Source: Meloidogyne chitwoodi
Taxonomy: Eukaryota; Nematoda; Chromadorea; Rhabditida; Meloidogynidae
Assembly: GCA_015183035.1 (NCBI GenBank)
Contig: JACZZP010000005.1
Coordinates: 1,364,001 to 1,428,000, forward strand
DNA: 64,000 nt
Reading direction: 5' to 3'
Made by a program: the position numbers and the translations under genes. Shown in pieces: positions 39,560 through 50,575 of this stretch (position 1 is its first letter; each line of letters starts with the position of its first letter). The notes under the pieces are model-generated. The model saw nothing but the letters and a program-made list of their open reading frames with translations, ran no database searches and was not told the DNA's origin.

Positions 39560-40927
39560 ATGGAATTATTACTTTGGCGTCCAGAAGAATTTGAACGTAA
39601 ATATAATTGTATAAATATTAGTGTTGATTATATTCCTTTGGAAACTAGAAGATGTCCAATACTTGGATCAATTTTAATGATTCTTTTTATTATTTATTAT
39701 GTAAGAAAAATAAATTATTTATTTTTATTTATTTTTAAAAAAAGATTTTATATATTCCTTGTATGTTTTCATTTTGGAAACATTTGGATAATGCTTGTTA
39801 TAAATTTCTTTTTTATATTGGAATAACTGATTTAATAATTCTTTGGATTTGTGGATTTGAAACAGCAATTTTTGGAATGACAGGAGTTGTTTATTGTTCA
39901 TCACCTTTGCTTATTTATATAAGTGGAGATTTAGGAAATGGTTATAAATTATTTAATAAATAATTAAAAATTTAATTACAGCAATTTGGGCAGCTGAGAC
40001 TGTTGCGGAGGCTGTATTAGCATTTAACAGATGTTTAGATACAATATCACCACGTTTAACTGCTGCACTTTTTTCAGGTAATAAATAAATAAATAATTAT
40101 TGTGACTTTATTTAAAATAAAAAATAAAGGAAAAAAAACATGGATTTGGTTATCTATTATAACATGTTATGCAATTTATTGGGTTTTTTATATGCCACCT
40201 GTAATATTTTCAAGTGTTTATTTTGCTTGGTTTTTTGAGCCATATGCTGGAGGATATAAAAATGTAACAGAATCGGTATTTAAAATAAATAAAAAAACAT
40301 TTATTTAATTAAAAAGTATACAAGTATTTTACATTCATTTCACAATATGTCCTTAGCTTTTTTCTTTCCAATTTGCTATATTTGTTTTGCAATTTTTTTA
40401 TTTATAAAAAAAAGAATGTATGGAGCTTCTAATCCAAATCATGTTTCTAATGTTGATTTAGTGGTAAACGAAAATTAAAATAAAATAATTAAAAATAAAT
40501 TAATTATTTTAGATAATTCTTCAAATATTTTTAATTAGTGTAATTAATTTTACTGCAGCAAGTCTTTATGATTATATGCAATATGCTGAAGTAAATGAAG
40601 CAATGATAATTATAGCAACGTTTAGTTGGTTTCATGTTCATGGTTAAATATAAAATTAATTTTTAATTTTTAAAATTTATTTTTTTTAAAGGATTTCCCC
40701 CAGTTATTTATTTACTTTTAAATAAAACAATAAGAAATGACAGTAAAAAACTTTTTTATAAATTATTTAAAAAAGATAAAATTACTCATATTAATGGAGT
40801 TACTTTACTTGTTAATAATAATTCTAATAGAATTAATAATAATAATTCTTCTAAAATGATTATAACCTCTACTAATAATAAAACAATAACAAAACAAATA
40901 AATACATTACCTACTATTATATCATAA
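39560..40927 (+). CDS. Seven-transmembrane chemoreceptor, Srt type
   Basis: Starts MELLLWRPEEFERKYNCINI. Early exons give ILYIPCMFSFWKHLDNACYK then FLFYIGITDLIILWICGFET, which match the Srt pattern (YIPCL....K....SCYK...LGI.D). Further segments are EAVLAFNRCLDTISPRLTAA, TWIWLSIITCYAIYWVFYMP and PPVIYLLLNKTIRND near the end, followed by a Ser/Asn tail stopping at 40927. Probable ciliary sensory GPCR. The gene at 53118-54575 on the minus strand is clearly the same family (same MEL start, RHQQ/RPEE, CYKFLFFIGIADM). Confidence 0.8.
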
Positions 40928-41552
40928 ATAAAAAGAAAGAAAGAGGTTTAAATTTTAAAATTTTATTTTTCTTAAATCTTTTTAATATCTATAAAACTAT
41001 TTTATATATATAAATATATTTCTTATTTTTATTATTATAAATATATATAAATTTAATTTTTATTTAAATTTAAAATTTAATAAAAAGTAAAAATCCACAT
41101 CTACTATAATTACCTATAGACTCAATATGAGAGAATTTCGCAAATTTTGTCTAAAAAAGAGATAGATAAAAGAATAAATTATTTGAAAAAGTGCAAAATT
41201 TTGAAATTTTAAAAGAAAATAAATATTCATTTAAAAATATTATATTAATTTTTAATATTTATTAAATAACCAAAAATAGAAAAAATAGTAAAAAATAAAT
41301 AAATAAAAGTTTAATTAGGGGATTACAACAAATTATACTAATTAAACTTTTTATAAATTAATAAAAGCAATATTATATTCTCTAACATAATTTATTATTT
41401 CTTTTTATTTCTCTAATTTTAATGTATAAAGAAATAAATTAAGAAATTAAAAAATCAATTTTTTAATGTGGCAAGAATAGTGTGGAGTTATCTATTAATA
41501 TTTTATAGGCAATATTTTATCCATTTAATTTTAAAAAAATATTTATTAGATT
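40928..41552. other. Intergenic stretch with a 13-bp hairpin
   Basis: About 625 bp of A/T-rich DNA. At 41306-41350 AAAGTTTAATTAG and CTAATTAAACTTT form a perfect 13-bp stem around a 19-nt loop that contains GGGG. No other feature seen. Confidence 0.5.
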
Positions 41553-44500
41553 ATGAATATTAAATTAATTAATTTATTTTTATTATTACTTTTTTTAAAA
41601 TGTAAAGGAAAGAAGGAAGATAATAATAATTTAACAAAAAGAGAAGAATTAAAAATAAATATAAAAATTATTCAATGGCTAAAAGTAACAAGTCTTAATT
41701 ATTTAAAAAATGTAAATTTCTCCTCGTTTTGAAATAAATCTTTGTAAAATTGAAAATAAAGGAAAAGAATTATGTTTTGATTTAAAAACAGAATATTATG
41801 ATATAGCAACATTTATATTTGAAAATAAAATAAATAAAATGGGTAAAAAAGAAAATAATGATGGAATAATAATATTTACAAAAAATAATAAATTTAAAAT
41901 TAAAGTTTTTAAATTATTTGATAAAAATAATAATCCAATAAAAATGGTTTTTTTTATTTTTAAAAATATATTTATAAATTTTAAAATAGGGAATATTTAA
42001 TGGAGAATTTAATTTAGAATATAAAGAAAATATTATTGAAATTTTATTAAAAGAAAATAAAATTAATCAAAAAATTTTTGAAAATTATTTTTATTTTCCT
42101 TATAAAAAAATTAAATTTAAAATGGATAGAAATAAAAAATTAATAAATGATTATACAATTTATTATATTGAATGTACTGAAAAAGATAATAATATTAAGG
42201 AAGATTTAAGTGACTTTAATGAAGATAAAATTAATGATAAAATAATAGCTATTAAAGATCAAGTTTGCCCATTAAATAAATATACAATTAATTATTGTAT
42301 AACAAATAATGAAAATAAAAAACGAAAAAGAAATGAAGACATGGTTTTTTTTAAATAAAATATATAAAACAAATTATTATTATAATTTAGCATTAATCTA
42401 ACAATAAGTCAACTTAAAATGTTAATAAAAATATAATATCAAGATATTATTTTTTAATATAGGAATCTCTGTCACGATTATATAATATAAAAACTAATAA
42501 ATTAAAAAATATTGAAACTCTCGGTATAAGTCTCTTTTTACCCAAATTTATTGACTCTAAACAAATTGAGATATTAAATAAAATATAAAAAAAGAGGGGG
42601 GATTTATTAAATATTTATTATTAATTTAATTATTTTTAGAAAACAAATTTTGAGTGTAATGAAGAAGCAATATTTGATTATAATATTTTTAATATTAAAT
42701 TATCTAAAAAAACAGCAAAAGGGGAGCTTAAATTTATTTGTAAACTTGATAAAGAAAATTCAGAAAAGGAATCAAATCCTAAGGTAATTTTAAAAATAAT
42801 TTTTTTAAATAATATTTAAAGACAATAAGAAAATCATTGCGAAATAAAAAATCTGAAAATGATGGAAATAAAGAAATAAAAAAACATAAATATTTATTAA
42901 GAAATGTTGGTGTCAATTTGGGTAATTTATTTATTTAAATTAATTATTTAAAAATATTTTAGAAAATTCTGATATTAAAGAAATTAAAAATGAAGAAAAA
43001 AATAATAAAAAATTAAAAAAGAAAAATATTAATATTCAAAAAGAGCCTCCACCATCTAAAACATTTGAAAAAGGGCAAAGTAGTAAAAGAGAGAAATTTA
43101 TTAAAATAAAAAAAGGAGTAAATAAAACTAAAAAAAATAAAAATATAAAATTATTAAAAAATAAAAAAACAAATAAACAAATTATTTCAAAAAATAAAAT
43201 AAATGGTATTAAATAATTAATTATTTTAATTTTGTATTTATTAATTATTTAGATAAACAAATGTCATCAAATGAAGAATCTTCAAATGAAATTTATAATG
43301 AAATAAATGATGAGGAAGATTCTGATTATAATGAAGAATTGGATATTAGTGATTTAGGTAGAATTAATTAATTAATTTTATTAAAAAAAAATTAATTAAT
43401 TAAAATAGGTTTATTTATTTTTTTTTTTAAGAAGAAGAAACTTCTCCAACATTAAAAACTCTTACACGTTCAAAAAATAAGACTGTTAATGTTCCTGTAA
43501 TAATAAATGGTAATAATAAAATTAAAAAATTAATATTTATTTTTATTTTATAAAAAGAAGAAGAGCCAAAACATTTTTTAAGAAATAAACGTCTTAGAAA
43601 AAAATCAAGATTATTATTAGATAATGGTAAAGTTTTAATTATTTTTATAAATTATATTTAAATTAATTAGATAATGAATTTGTTGATGAAGAAATGACAG
43701 AAAATGAATTAGAAGAATATAATTCAGATAAAGATTATAATCCAAGTGAAAATGAAGAAAAGGAAGAAGATTATTCTACTGATGATTTAGAAGAAGAGGA
43801 AATAAATAAAGATATATCTGAAGAAGAAGAAGAATATAATTCTGATGAATCTGATTATTCTCTGAAAAAAGGTAAAATTATATAATAAATAAATATTAGT
43901 ATTTCATAAAAGATAAAAATTCATAATTTAATTTTTTAGGAAAAAAGATTATTTCCAAAACAAAAAATAAAAATTATTCTAAAAAATATACTAAAGGATC
44001 TAGTAGTAGCATTTCAAAAAAAGAATCATCAAATAATATTCAATTAATTCAAAATCAAGAAATACCTGAAAATGAAATTAATAATATAGGTAAATAATTA
44101 AAATATTTTTATTTATTTTTTTTAATAAATATTTTAAAAGAAGAAGAAGAAGAAAATAATAATTTACCAGCAATTGATCATCATTCTCCTCGTATTTTTA
44201 ATTAAATTTATTAAATAATAAAATTTAAAAATTATTTTAATTCTTTAATAGAGTGGTGATATTATATTAATTGGGGTTATTTTTTAAAAATAAAATATTA
44301 TTTATTTATTTTTTATTTATTAAAAAGAAGAAATTCAAATTCAAATTAATGAACATCCTAATAATCAAGAAGAGGAAATAAATGAATTAGTTATTGCTAA
44401 TAATAATCCTCAAGTTGAAGAAAATGGTATAAAATAATTTAATTATAATTATAATTTAATATAAATATTATTTTTTTAGATATGTTTGCGGAATTAGATG

Positions 44501-44802
44501 ACATTGAACCTGATATATTATCTTCAAGTCAGAGAAAGATTTCTCATTTTAATTTTAACAATCTTGGAAATTGTAATTATTTAAATTAAATTAGATTAAT
44601 AATTTATTTATTTACATTAATAATATAATTATTCTAGTTGATGAATGGCCAAATCAAAATTTTTTATTTGCTGATAATCATGACACGCAAAATGGTATAT
44701 AAGAGTATTTAATTATAATTTAAATTTTTTAAAGAATCTTCTGATGTAAATTCAATTACAAGTCATTTTGCTGATCTTTCATTGAATGAAAAGAAAAATT
44801 GA
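41553..44802 (+). CDS. Unrecognised charged protein with a signal-like start and many short acidic/basic exons
   Basis: The first exon begins MNIKLINLFLLLLFLKCKG, signal-peptide-like. A cysteine-bearing region follows (INLCKIENKGKELCFDLKTE; later DQVCPLNKYTINYCITN), running through 42461 by an ordinary in-frame splice into ESLSRLYNIKTN. The rest, to 44802, is a string of short exons: basic (KKKNINIQKEPPPSK; KKIISKTKNKNYSKK) alternating with acidic (EEEEYNSDESDY; EEKEEDYSTDDLEEEE). Many begin with GAAGAA just after the acceptor. I do not recognise a family. Between about 41683 and 41712 the frame of the first exon shifts by one base and no canonical intron bridges it, so the 5' end may be mis-assembled, frameshifted, or the signal exon may belong elsewhere. 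Two adjacent genes are also possible. Confidence 0.5.
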
Positions 44803-45018
44803 AAAATATAAAACATTATTATTTTTTTAATTTTTATTTATAAAATTATTAGCTAAAATATATATTTATTTATTTTATTAGATTATAACATAAAAATATT
44901 ATAAAATTAATCATTAAATATTTATATATTTACAACTTAATTTAAATTATTTTTTATAAATATATTTTAAATTATATTTTGATATAGTAAATATTTTAAA
45001 AAGAATAATAAAATTTTT

Positions 45019-45648
45019 GGTACTTTTTTGGTTTGGGGGGCATTCTGCGGACATTTTTTGCGGACAATTATTATTATTTATTTTATTAGTTGATTTTTGC
45101 CTAAGGCAATAAAGGGTGTAAATTGATTAACAAAATTGCATAATGTTTTTTACCTTGTCATTTTAACATTATAAAGTAATTATTCGATAAAATGATTCAA
45201 AATCTTAAAAATTTTACTTTATTACAATTGTACAACAAAATCAGCTTTCAGAAGAAGATTTTTATCACTGGTTAGTAGATCTTAAGCTTCTTCATCAACA
45301 TAGAACCTGTGATTGTGGAAGAGAAATGAGTCAGGAAAAGCGGAAGGATAAATGCTCAACATGGCCACTCTGGCAGAAGCTGAAAAGACGCCATAAAGCA
45401 GAATTTGGAACAGCAGAAACAACACTTGAGAGCTATATTCATGAATTTGTATGGAGACAACGTTTTAAAGGACCAGATTGTTTTTTTTCATTTAATTTCA
45501 CAAATTGTCAATCATGATTCTTATTTGTGTGAATAAAGTCAATCTATGCCTTAAGGAAACATTCAAACTAACATATACTAATAAAATAAATAATAATAAT
45601 TGTCCGCAAAAAATGTCCGCAGAATGCCCCCCAAACCAAAAAAGTACC
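45019..45648. mobile_element. Merlin-like DNA transposon copy A3 (630 bp, internally deleted)
   Basis: Terminal repeats GGTACTTTTTTGGTTTGGGG and its complement, about 55 bp, including CTGCGGACATTTTTTGCGGA. A perfect 8-bp duplication, AAATTTTT, lies at 45011-45018 and 45649-45656. Its coding remnant holds parts of both the N- and the C-terminus of the transposase, so this copy is an internal deletion of a longer element and links the A family to the Merlin superfamily. Confidence 0.9.
45247..45517 (+). pseudogene. Internally deleted Merlin/ISXO2-like transposase
   Basis: About 90 codons are open. The front part has a zinc-ribbon-like LLHQHRTCDCGREM, matching the position of LLHKTRVC..GH.M in copy A2. 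The back part, LESYIHEFVWRQRF, resembles the C-terminal ESYI.EF.WR end of IS1595-type transposases. The whole DDE core between them is missing, so the remnant is inactive. A TGA ends it at 45517. Confidence 0.75.
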
Positions 45649-45988
45649 AAATTTTTTATTAGAAAAAGATTAAAAAAATAGAATTATTAATTAAATAATT
45701 TTTTTAGTTTAATCCAAAAAATTTTTAATAATAAAAATTTTAATATAATTGCCTTACTTTAGAAACTTAAAAAAAATTATTTAGGTTAACTTAAATAATA
45801 ATTATATATTTAAATAAAATATTGTAATTTAATTTTTTTAATTCTTTTTCCATAAACTAATCAGTAAACAAAAATTAAAAAAATATATTTTATAAAACAT
45901 TTTAAATAAATAAAAACAAAATAAATAAAAAAATAAATACAAAAATAATAATTTAAAAAAATAATAAAAAAATAAATAAATTAATTAA

Positions 45989-46415
45989 TTAAAGTTTCTT
46001 ATATCTTTGTCTTCTTTTATGTACATTTCTTTGAATTTTTGGTTGGTTTTCTAAAGAATTATTTAATTTTTTATTTTTTTGTGATAATAAAACATTAATT
46101 TCTCTTTCTGCAAATTTATGGCAATTAATTGGAGTAAAAAAACATTCTTTATTATAACGACTAATTTTATTAGTAGAAGCCACTAATTTTGCTTTGCGGA
46201 AATTATTATTATTATTTGTTATTTGTTGTTTTTGTCTTAAAATTAGTTAATTAAAATTATTATTTTTTTAATTAAATAAAAATTAATATTCAAAAAATTA
46301 ATTAATTAATTAACCTATTATTATTAATTATTATTTTTTTGTTGCTTATTGAAGGAATTGATTTAATAAAAATAAAATTAATAATAAAAATAAATAATAA
46401 AAATAATTTTAACAT
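45989..46415 (-). CDS. Small secreted precursor with allatostatin-C-like cysteine ring
   Basis: Two exons (46315-46415 and 45989-46235) give 115 residues. The start MLKLFLLFIFIINFIFIKS is a signal peptide. The only two cysteines lie in KECFFTPINCHKF (ring at 46121-46144). Spacing and residues match the allatostatin-C ring C-Y/F-F-N-P-I-S-C: aromatic at 2 and 3, Pro at 5, Ile at 6, Cys at 8. Allatostatin-C and somatostatin-like peptides are cyclised by this disulphide and act through GPCRs. Flanking cleavage signals are weak: ISR|YNK before, no dibasic site directly after, basic KRRQRYKK at the C-terminus. I infer a neuropeptide precursor but could not exclude a chance ring in a small secreted protein. 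Confidence 0.6.
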
Positions 46416-47910
46416 TATCTTTTTAACTAAAAATATTTTAAATAAATGAAAAAAATATGAATTCAAAAAATTAATTTTTTTTATTTGGACTTTATTCCCT
46501 TTTTGCTATTTTATATTAAAAAAATAAATTTAAAAAAATAATAAAAAAGAATGTGCGTATTTTTTAATTCCTTAAATTTATTTTTGTTAAATTTTGTTTG
46601 ACTTGTTTAAGGATTTAAATAGTACTAGATGATATAAATTATTTATTAATAAATACCTTTATTTATTTATTTATTAAATGGCGTAATTATTTTTTAAAAT
46701 AAAAAATTATTAATGAATTAAATATTTTTTAAAATATTTATAAATTTAAAGAATCTTAGGCATTTTGTTATAAAAAAAGATTAAATTAAATAAACAAGCA
46801 AAACAATCTTAAAGTTTAGTTATTATTAAATATATTTTAGTCCACTAAAGTAATTAATTATTATTTTAATTAAATTAAATTGGTTTTAATTAAATTTATA
46901 TTTAAATAATATTTTAATACATTTAAATCTTATAAAATATTTTCTCTTAAAAAATGCCTAATATCTCTTAATTAGATAAAAATAAATAAATAAATATTTT
47001 ATTTTAAATTTTAAAATTAAATAATAAATTAAAATATTGTTTTTAAAAATATTTATATAAATTTTAAAATTATTTTGTACATTAAAAAAAAACATTTAAT
47101 TAAATATTATTCCATTATTAAAGAAATAAAAGAATAAATTTTAAATTAAATATGCAAAAATTTAAATAATAATGAAAATAAATTTGTATTAAAAATAAAA
47201 TAACATTTCGTGATTAAAAATATATTATAATTGGATATTTATTTATTTATTTTTGAGCATTTTTTACGGAAATAAAAAAATAATTTAATTTAATTTTGTA
47301 TTTATTTAATTAATTAATTAATTATTTTATAGCTACTACATACATATTTGTGTTAGGCAGCATAGTTACTTCCGTTTTTATTTAATATTCTTTTATTAAT
47401 TAAAATTGGAAATAATAAAATACTTGCAAAGAATATTTTTTTTTAATTTTTGAAAATTAAAAGAGAAACCATAAAAATAATAATTAATTAATTTACTTTT
47501 TTTATTTATATTTTAAAATTAAATATATATTTGCAATTCCTGAAATAAAAAATATTAAAATTTATTTTAAATAAATATTTCGGAATGGAATAATTTTAAA
47601 ATTAATATTAATTTAATGCCTAATTAAATATAAATTTTTATTTTAAAATTAATCAAAAATAAATAAATAAAATATATTTAATTATAATATTAAATAAATG
47701 GAAGGAATTTAAATTTAATAAATATTATTAAATATTTATTTTTAAGAGAGATTAAATTTGAAAAAAATAATTTAAATATTATTTATTTTTTTTATTATTT
47801 TTTAAAATTTATTTAAATATTCTAATAAAAAATATTTAAAAACACACAATTCTAAAAATTCTTTTTATTTATTAAAAGAATATTTTTTGAATTTCATTTA
47901 TTATATTTTT
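46416..47910. other. AT-rich intergenic stretch between divergent genes
   Basis: About 1.5 kb of nearly pure A/T. Nothing coding and no inverted repeat of note. It should contain the promoters of the peptide precursor (minus) and the cysteine-rich gene (plus). Confidence 0.5.
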
Positions 47911-48615
47911 ATGAATTTATTATTTATTTTAAAATATATTTTTCTTCTTTTAATAATAATACAAATATTTGAATTTATAAAAGTATTTTTTATTAAATTT
48001 TAATTAAATAAAAAATATTAAGGCATTAAAATGTAAGCCTTTTGCTGAATGTTTAAATCATAAGGAATGTGATGGTTTAAATGGAAAAATAGGCACAAAT
48101 AGATGTTCTGGATTGGTTATAGGTAAATGTCATTGTTCTGCTTGTATTGCTTCTACAGTTAAGTAAAAATAAAATTTATAAATATTTTTTTATATTTTAA
48201 TTAAAGAATAAAATTGATAAATATATTTTAGTATTTATTAATTTTTTTGTTTGAAATTATTATAAAATTAAATATTTACGTAATTTATTATTTATTTGTA
48301 GCCTTGCGTAAATGACAAAGAATGTGGGGGACTTTATAATGGATGTGACTTGAAAATTAAAAAATGTAATTGTCTTCAAGGTATTTAAATTTAGATAGGT
48401 TAATATATATAAAACATTTAAAACAAATTTAAAGATTTTTTAAAATTATTTAAATTTAAGCAATAAGTGAACATTATTTAAATGATGCAAATAAAACAAT
48501 TTATCCAAATACAATGGAATATATGAAAAAATTATGTCTAAAAGATGATTGCCAAAATTCAATTGTTAAATGTTATGGATTACCTTGTAAAAAAGGTGTT
48601 TGTATTTGTGCATAA
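47911..48615 (+). CDS. Cysteine-rich secreted protein with three repeated modules
   Basis: The first exon encodes MNLLFILKYIFLLLIIIQIF, a signal peptide, and splices at FIK|ALK to the mature part. Three exons each hold a related module: C.PFAECLNHKECDG..CSG...GKCHCS.C; PCVNDKECGGLYNGC.LKIKKCNC; and LCLKDDCQNSIVKCYGLPCKKGVCIC, with a common C....C.G....C......C.C arrangement. About 150-160 residues, ending ICA and TAA at 48615. The one-exon-per-module design suggests internal exon duplication. Function unknown; extracellular location is the only safe inference. Confidence 0.75.
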
Positions 48616-48686
48616 ATAAAAATAATATTTAAAATATTTTAATAATAAAAATTAAAATATTTTTATTTTTTTTTATTTACTGATAA

Positions 48687-50312
48687 TCAATTATTTGGAG
48701 GAAAGTTTAAAGAAGGAATTTCTGATTTGTTATTTTCTGTTTGATTTTCTTCATTAATAATTGTAGAATTTAAAACATTAGTAGTAGTAATTTTATTAAA
48801 TTCTGTAGGTGTAATAATTGTTGTTGGTGTTAATATTTTTAAATTATTTATATTAGATTGTGTTGTTGTTGTTGGTATTATTGTTGGTATTATTGTTGTA
48901 GTTGGTAAATTAGTATTATTAATTTTTGTTGTTGTTTTTGTTATTGGTGATGTTGTTGAAGAAGAAAATAATGTTTGTTGTAATGTTGTTAATTTATCTA
49001 ATGTTAATTGTTTTGTTGTTGAGTTTAATGTTTTTGCTGTTGTTTTATTTATTCTTTCCTCATTTATTGTTGATGTTTTAGGAGTTGTATTATTTGTAAT
49101 AAATTCTGAATTATTTAATGTTGTTGTTGATAGTATTGTTTGTAATTTTAATATATCATCACTATTAATTGTTTGTTGTTGTTCTGTTAGTGTTCTTAAA
49201 GAATTGTTGTTTATAGTAGTTGGTAAAAGTGTTGAAGAGTTGAATATTTTTGTTATATTATTATTATTATTTATTGTTGATTGTAATGTTGTTAATTTAA
49301 ATGTTGAGGGTATTAATGTTGATATAGTAGAAGTTATCAAGTCAGATTCTTTTACCGATTGTGGATTTGTTGTTTTATTCTAAAAATTATATATTTTATA
49401 TTTATAAATTAATAAATAAACAAAACCTCTAATAAATTTGTTAAATAATTTGTTTCAGTAATTTTTTCATTAGAAATATATGAACTTTTAGTTGTTTTAA
49501 ATAATTTAGATGTTGTTGTTGTTGTTATTAAATCTTCTTCTTCTTTTAAAAATATAAAATATATAATTTAGTAATTAAATAAATTACCTTTAATTTTATA
49601 ATTTGAAATTCCAAGAAATTCATTTAAATCAATTATTCCATCTTTATTTAAATCTCTATTTAAAAAAATTGAATTCATTTGAATATTATTTAATAAAATA
49701 TTCATTTTTTGAGAATTTAAACCATAAATTTTTGAAATAAAATTAATAAATTCATTATAATTAATTTTATTATTATTATTTTCATCCATAGCATGGAAAA
49801 AAAGTGTTCCTAATTCTTTTCTATTTATAAATGAATTATCTAAAATTAATTTTAAAAAATTAATTAATCTACTAAAAAATAATATTAAATAAAATATTTT
49901 ATTCAATTAAAAATGAAGACTTACTAATATCATTAATAAATTCATTAAAATTTAATAAATTATCATTATTTTTATCCATTTGTTTAAAATGATTAAAAAG
50001 ATAAGGTAAACGAATAATTCTATTTATTTGATCTTCATCCAAATTATTTAAAAATCCCCAAGCTAAATAATATTCTTTAAATGTAATTTTACCATCAAAA
50101 TTTTTATCAGCCAAATTAAATAAATAATTGTTATTATTAACAATATTATTATTTTTATTAATATTTCCTAAATATTTTTATTTAAAAATTATATTTATTC
50201 ATTTAAAATTACTTTTTTGAAGATTAGAAATTTTTATTTGATCAAAATATTTTTTTGGCAATGCCAAAATTATAGAAAAATAAAAAGACAATAATATTTT
50301 AAATATAAACAT
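48687..50312 (-). CDS. Secreted EF-hand protein with long Thr/Asn-rich tail
   Basis: Starts MFIFKILLSFYFSIILALPKK, a signal peptide. Four EF-hands follow: DKNFDGKITFKEYY (about 50090), DKNNDNLLNFNEFI (49960), DENNNNKINYNEFI (49770), DLNKDGIIDLNEFL (49640). Loop positions 1, 3, 5 and 12 are acidic or polar, so calcium binding is likely in most. Beyond about 49560 comes a 250-residue tail of Thr, Ser and Asn (about 48690-49550), mucin-like and suited to O-glycosylation, ending PSLNFPPNN. The neighbour at 50576-52588 is also a secreted EF-hand protein in the same orientation, so the two likely arose by tandem duplication. The reticulocalbin/CREC family is comparable, but no HDEL-like signal is seen. 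Confidence 0.8.
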
Positions 50313-50575
50313 TTTTTAAAAGATTTAAATAAAAATAAAATATTTTGAAAATTTTTTCTTTTAATTTTATTATTTTATATATTTTTCTTTTTTTGTAATG
50401 TTATTTTTAAAAATTGGCATTTAAAATATAAAAATGATGATTTATTCCTTTATTATTTATTAGTAAAAAGAAATGTTAAATACATACAAAAGAATTAGTT
50501 TTTTAATGAATTTTTATTATTTCAATTTTTTGAATTTTTAAAAATAAATATAAAAATTTAAAAATTTAATTCTTT

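Larger units (their letters stand above)
44803..45988. other. Intergenic stretch containing element A3
   Basis: About 1.2 kb between convergent genes. It contains the Merlin-like element 45019-45648. The remainder is A/T runs. Confidence 0.6.
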
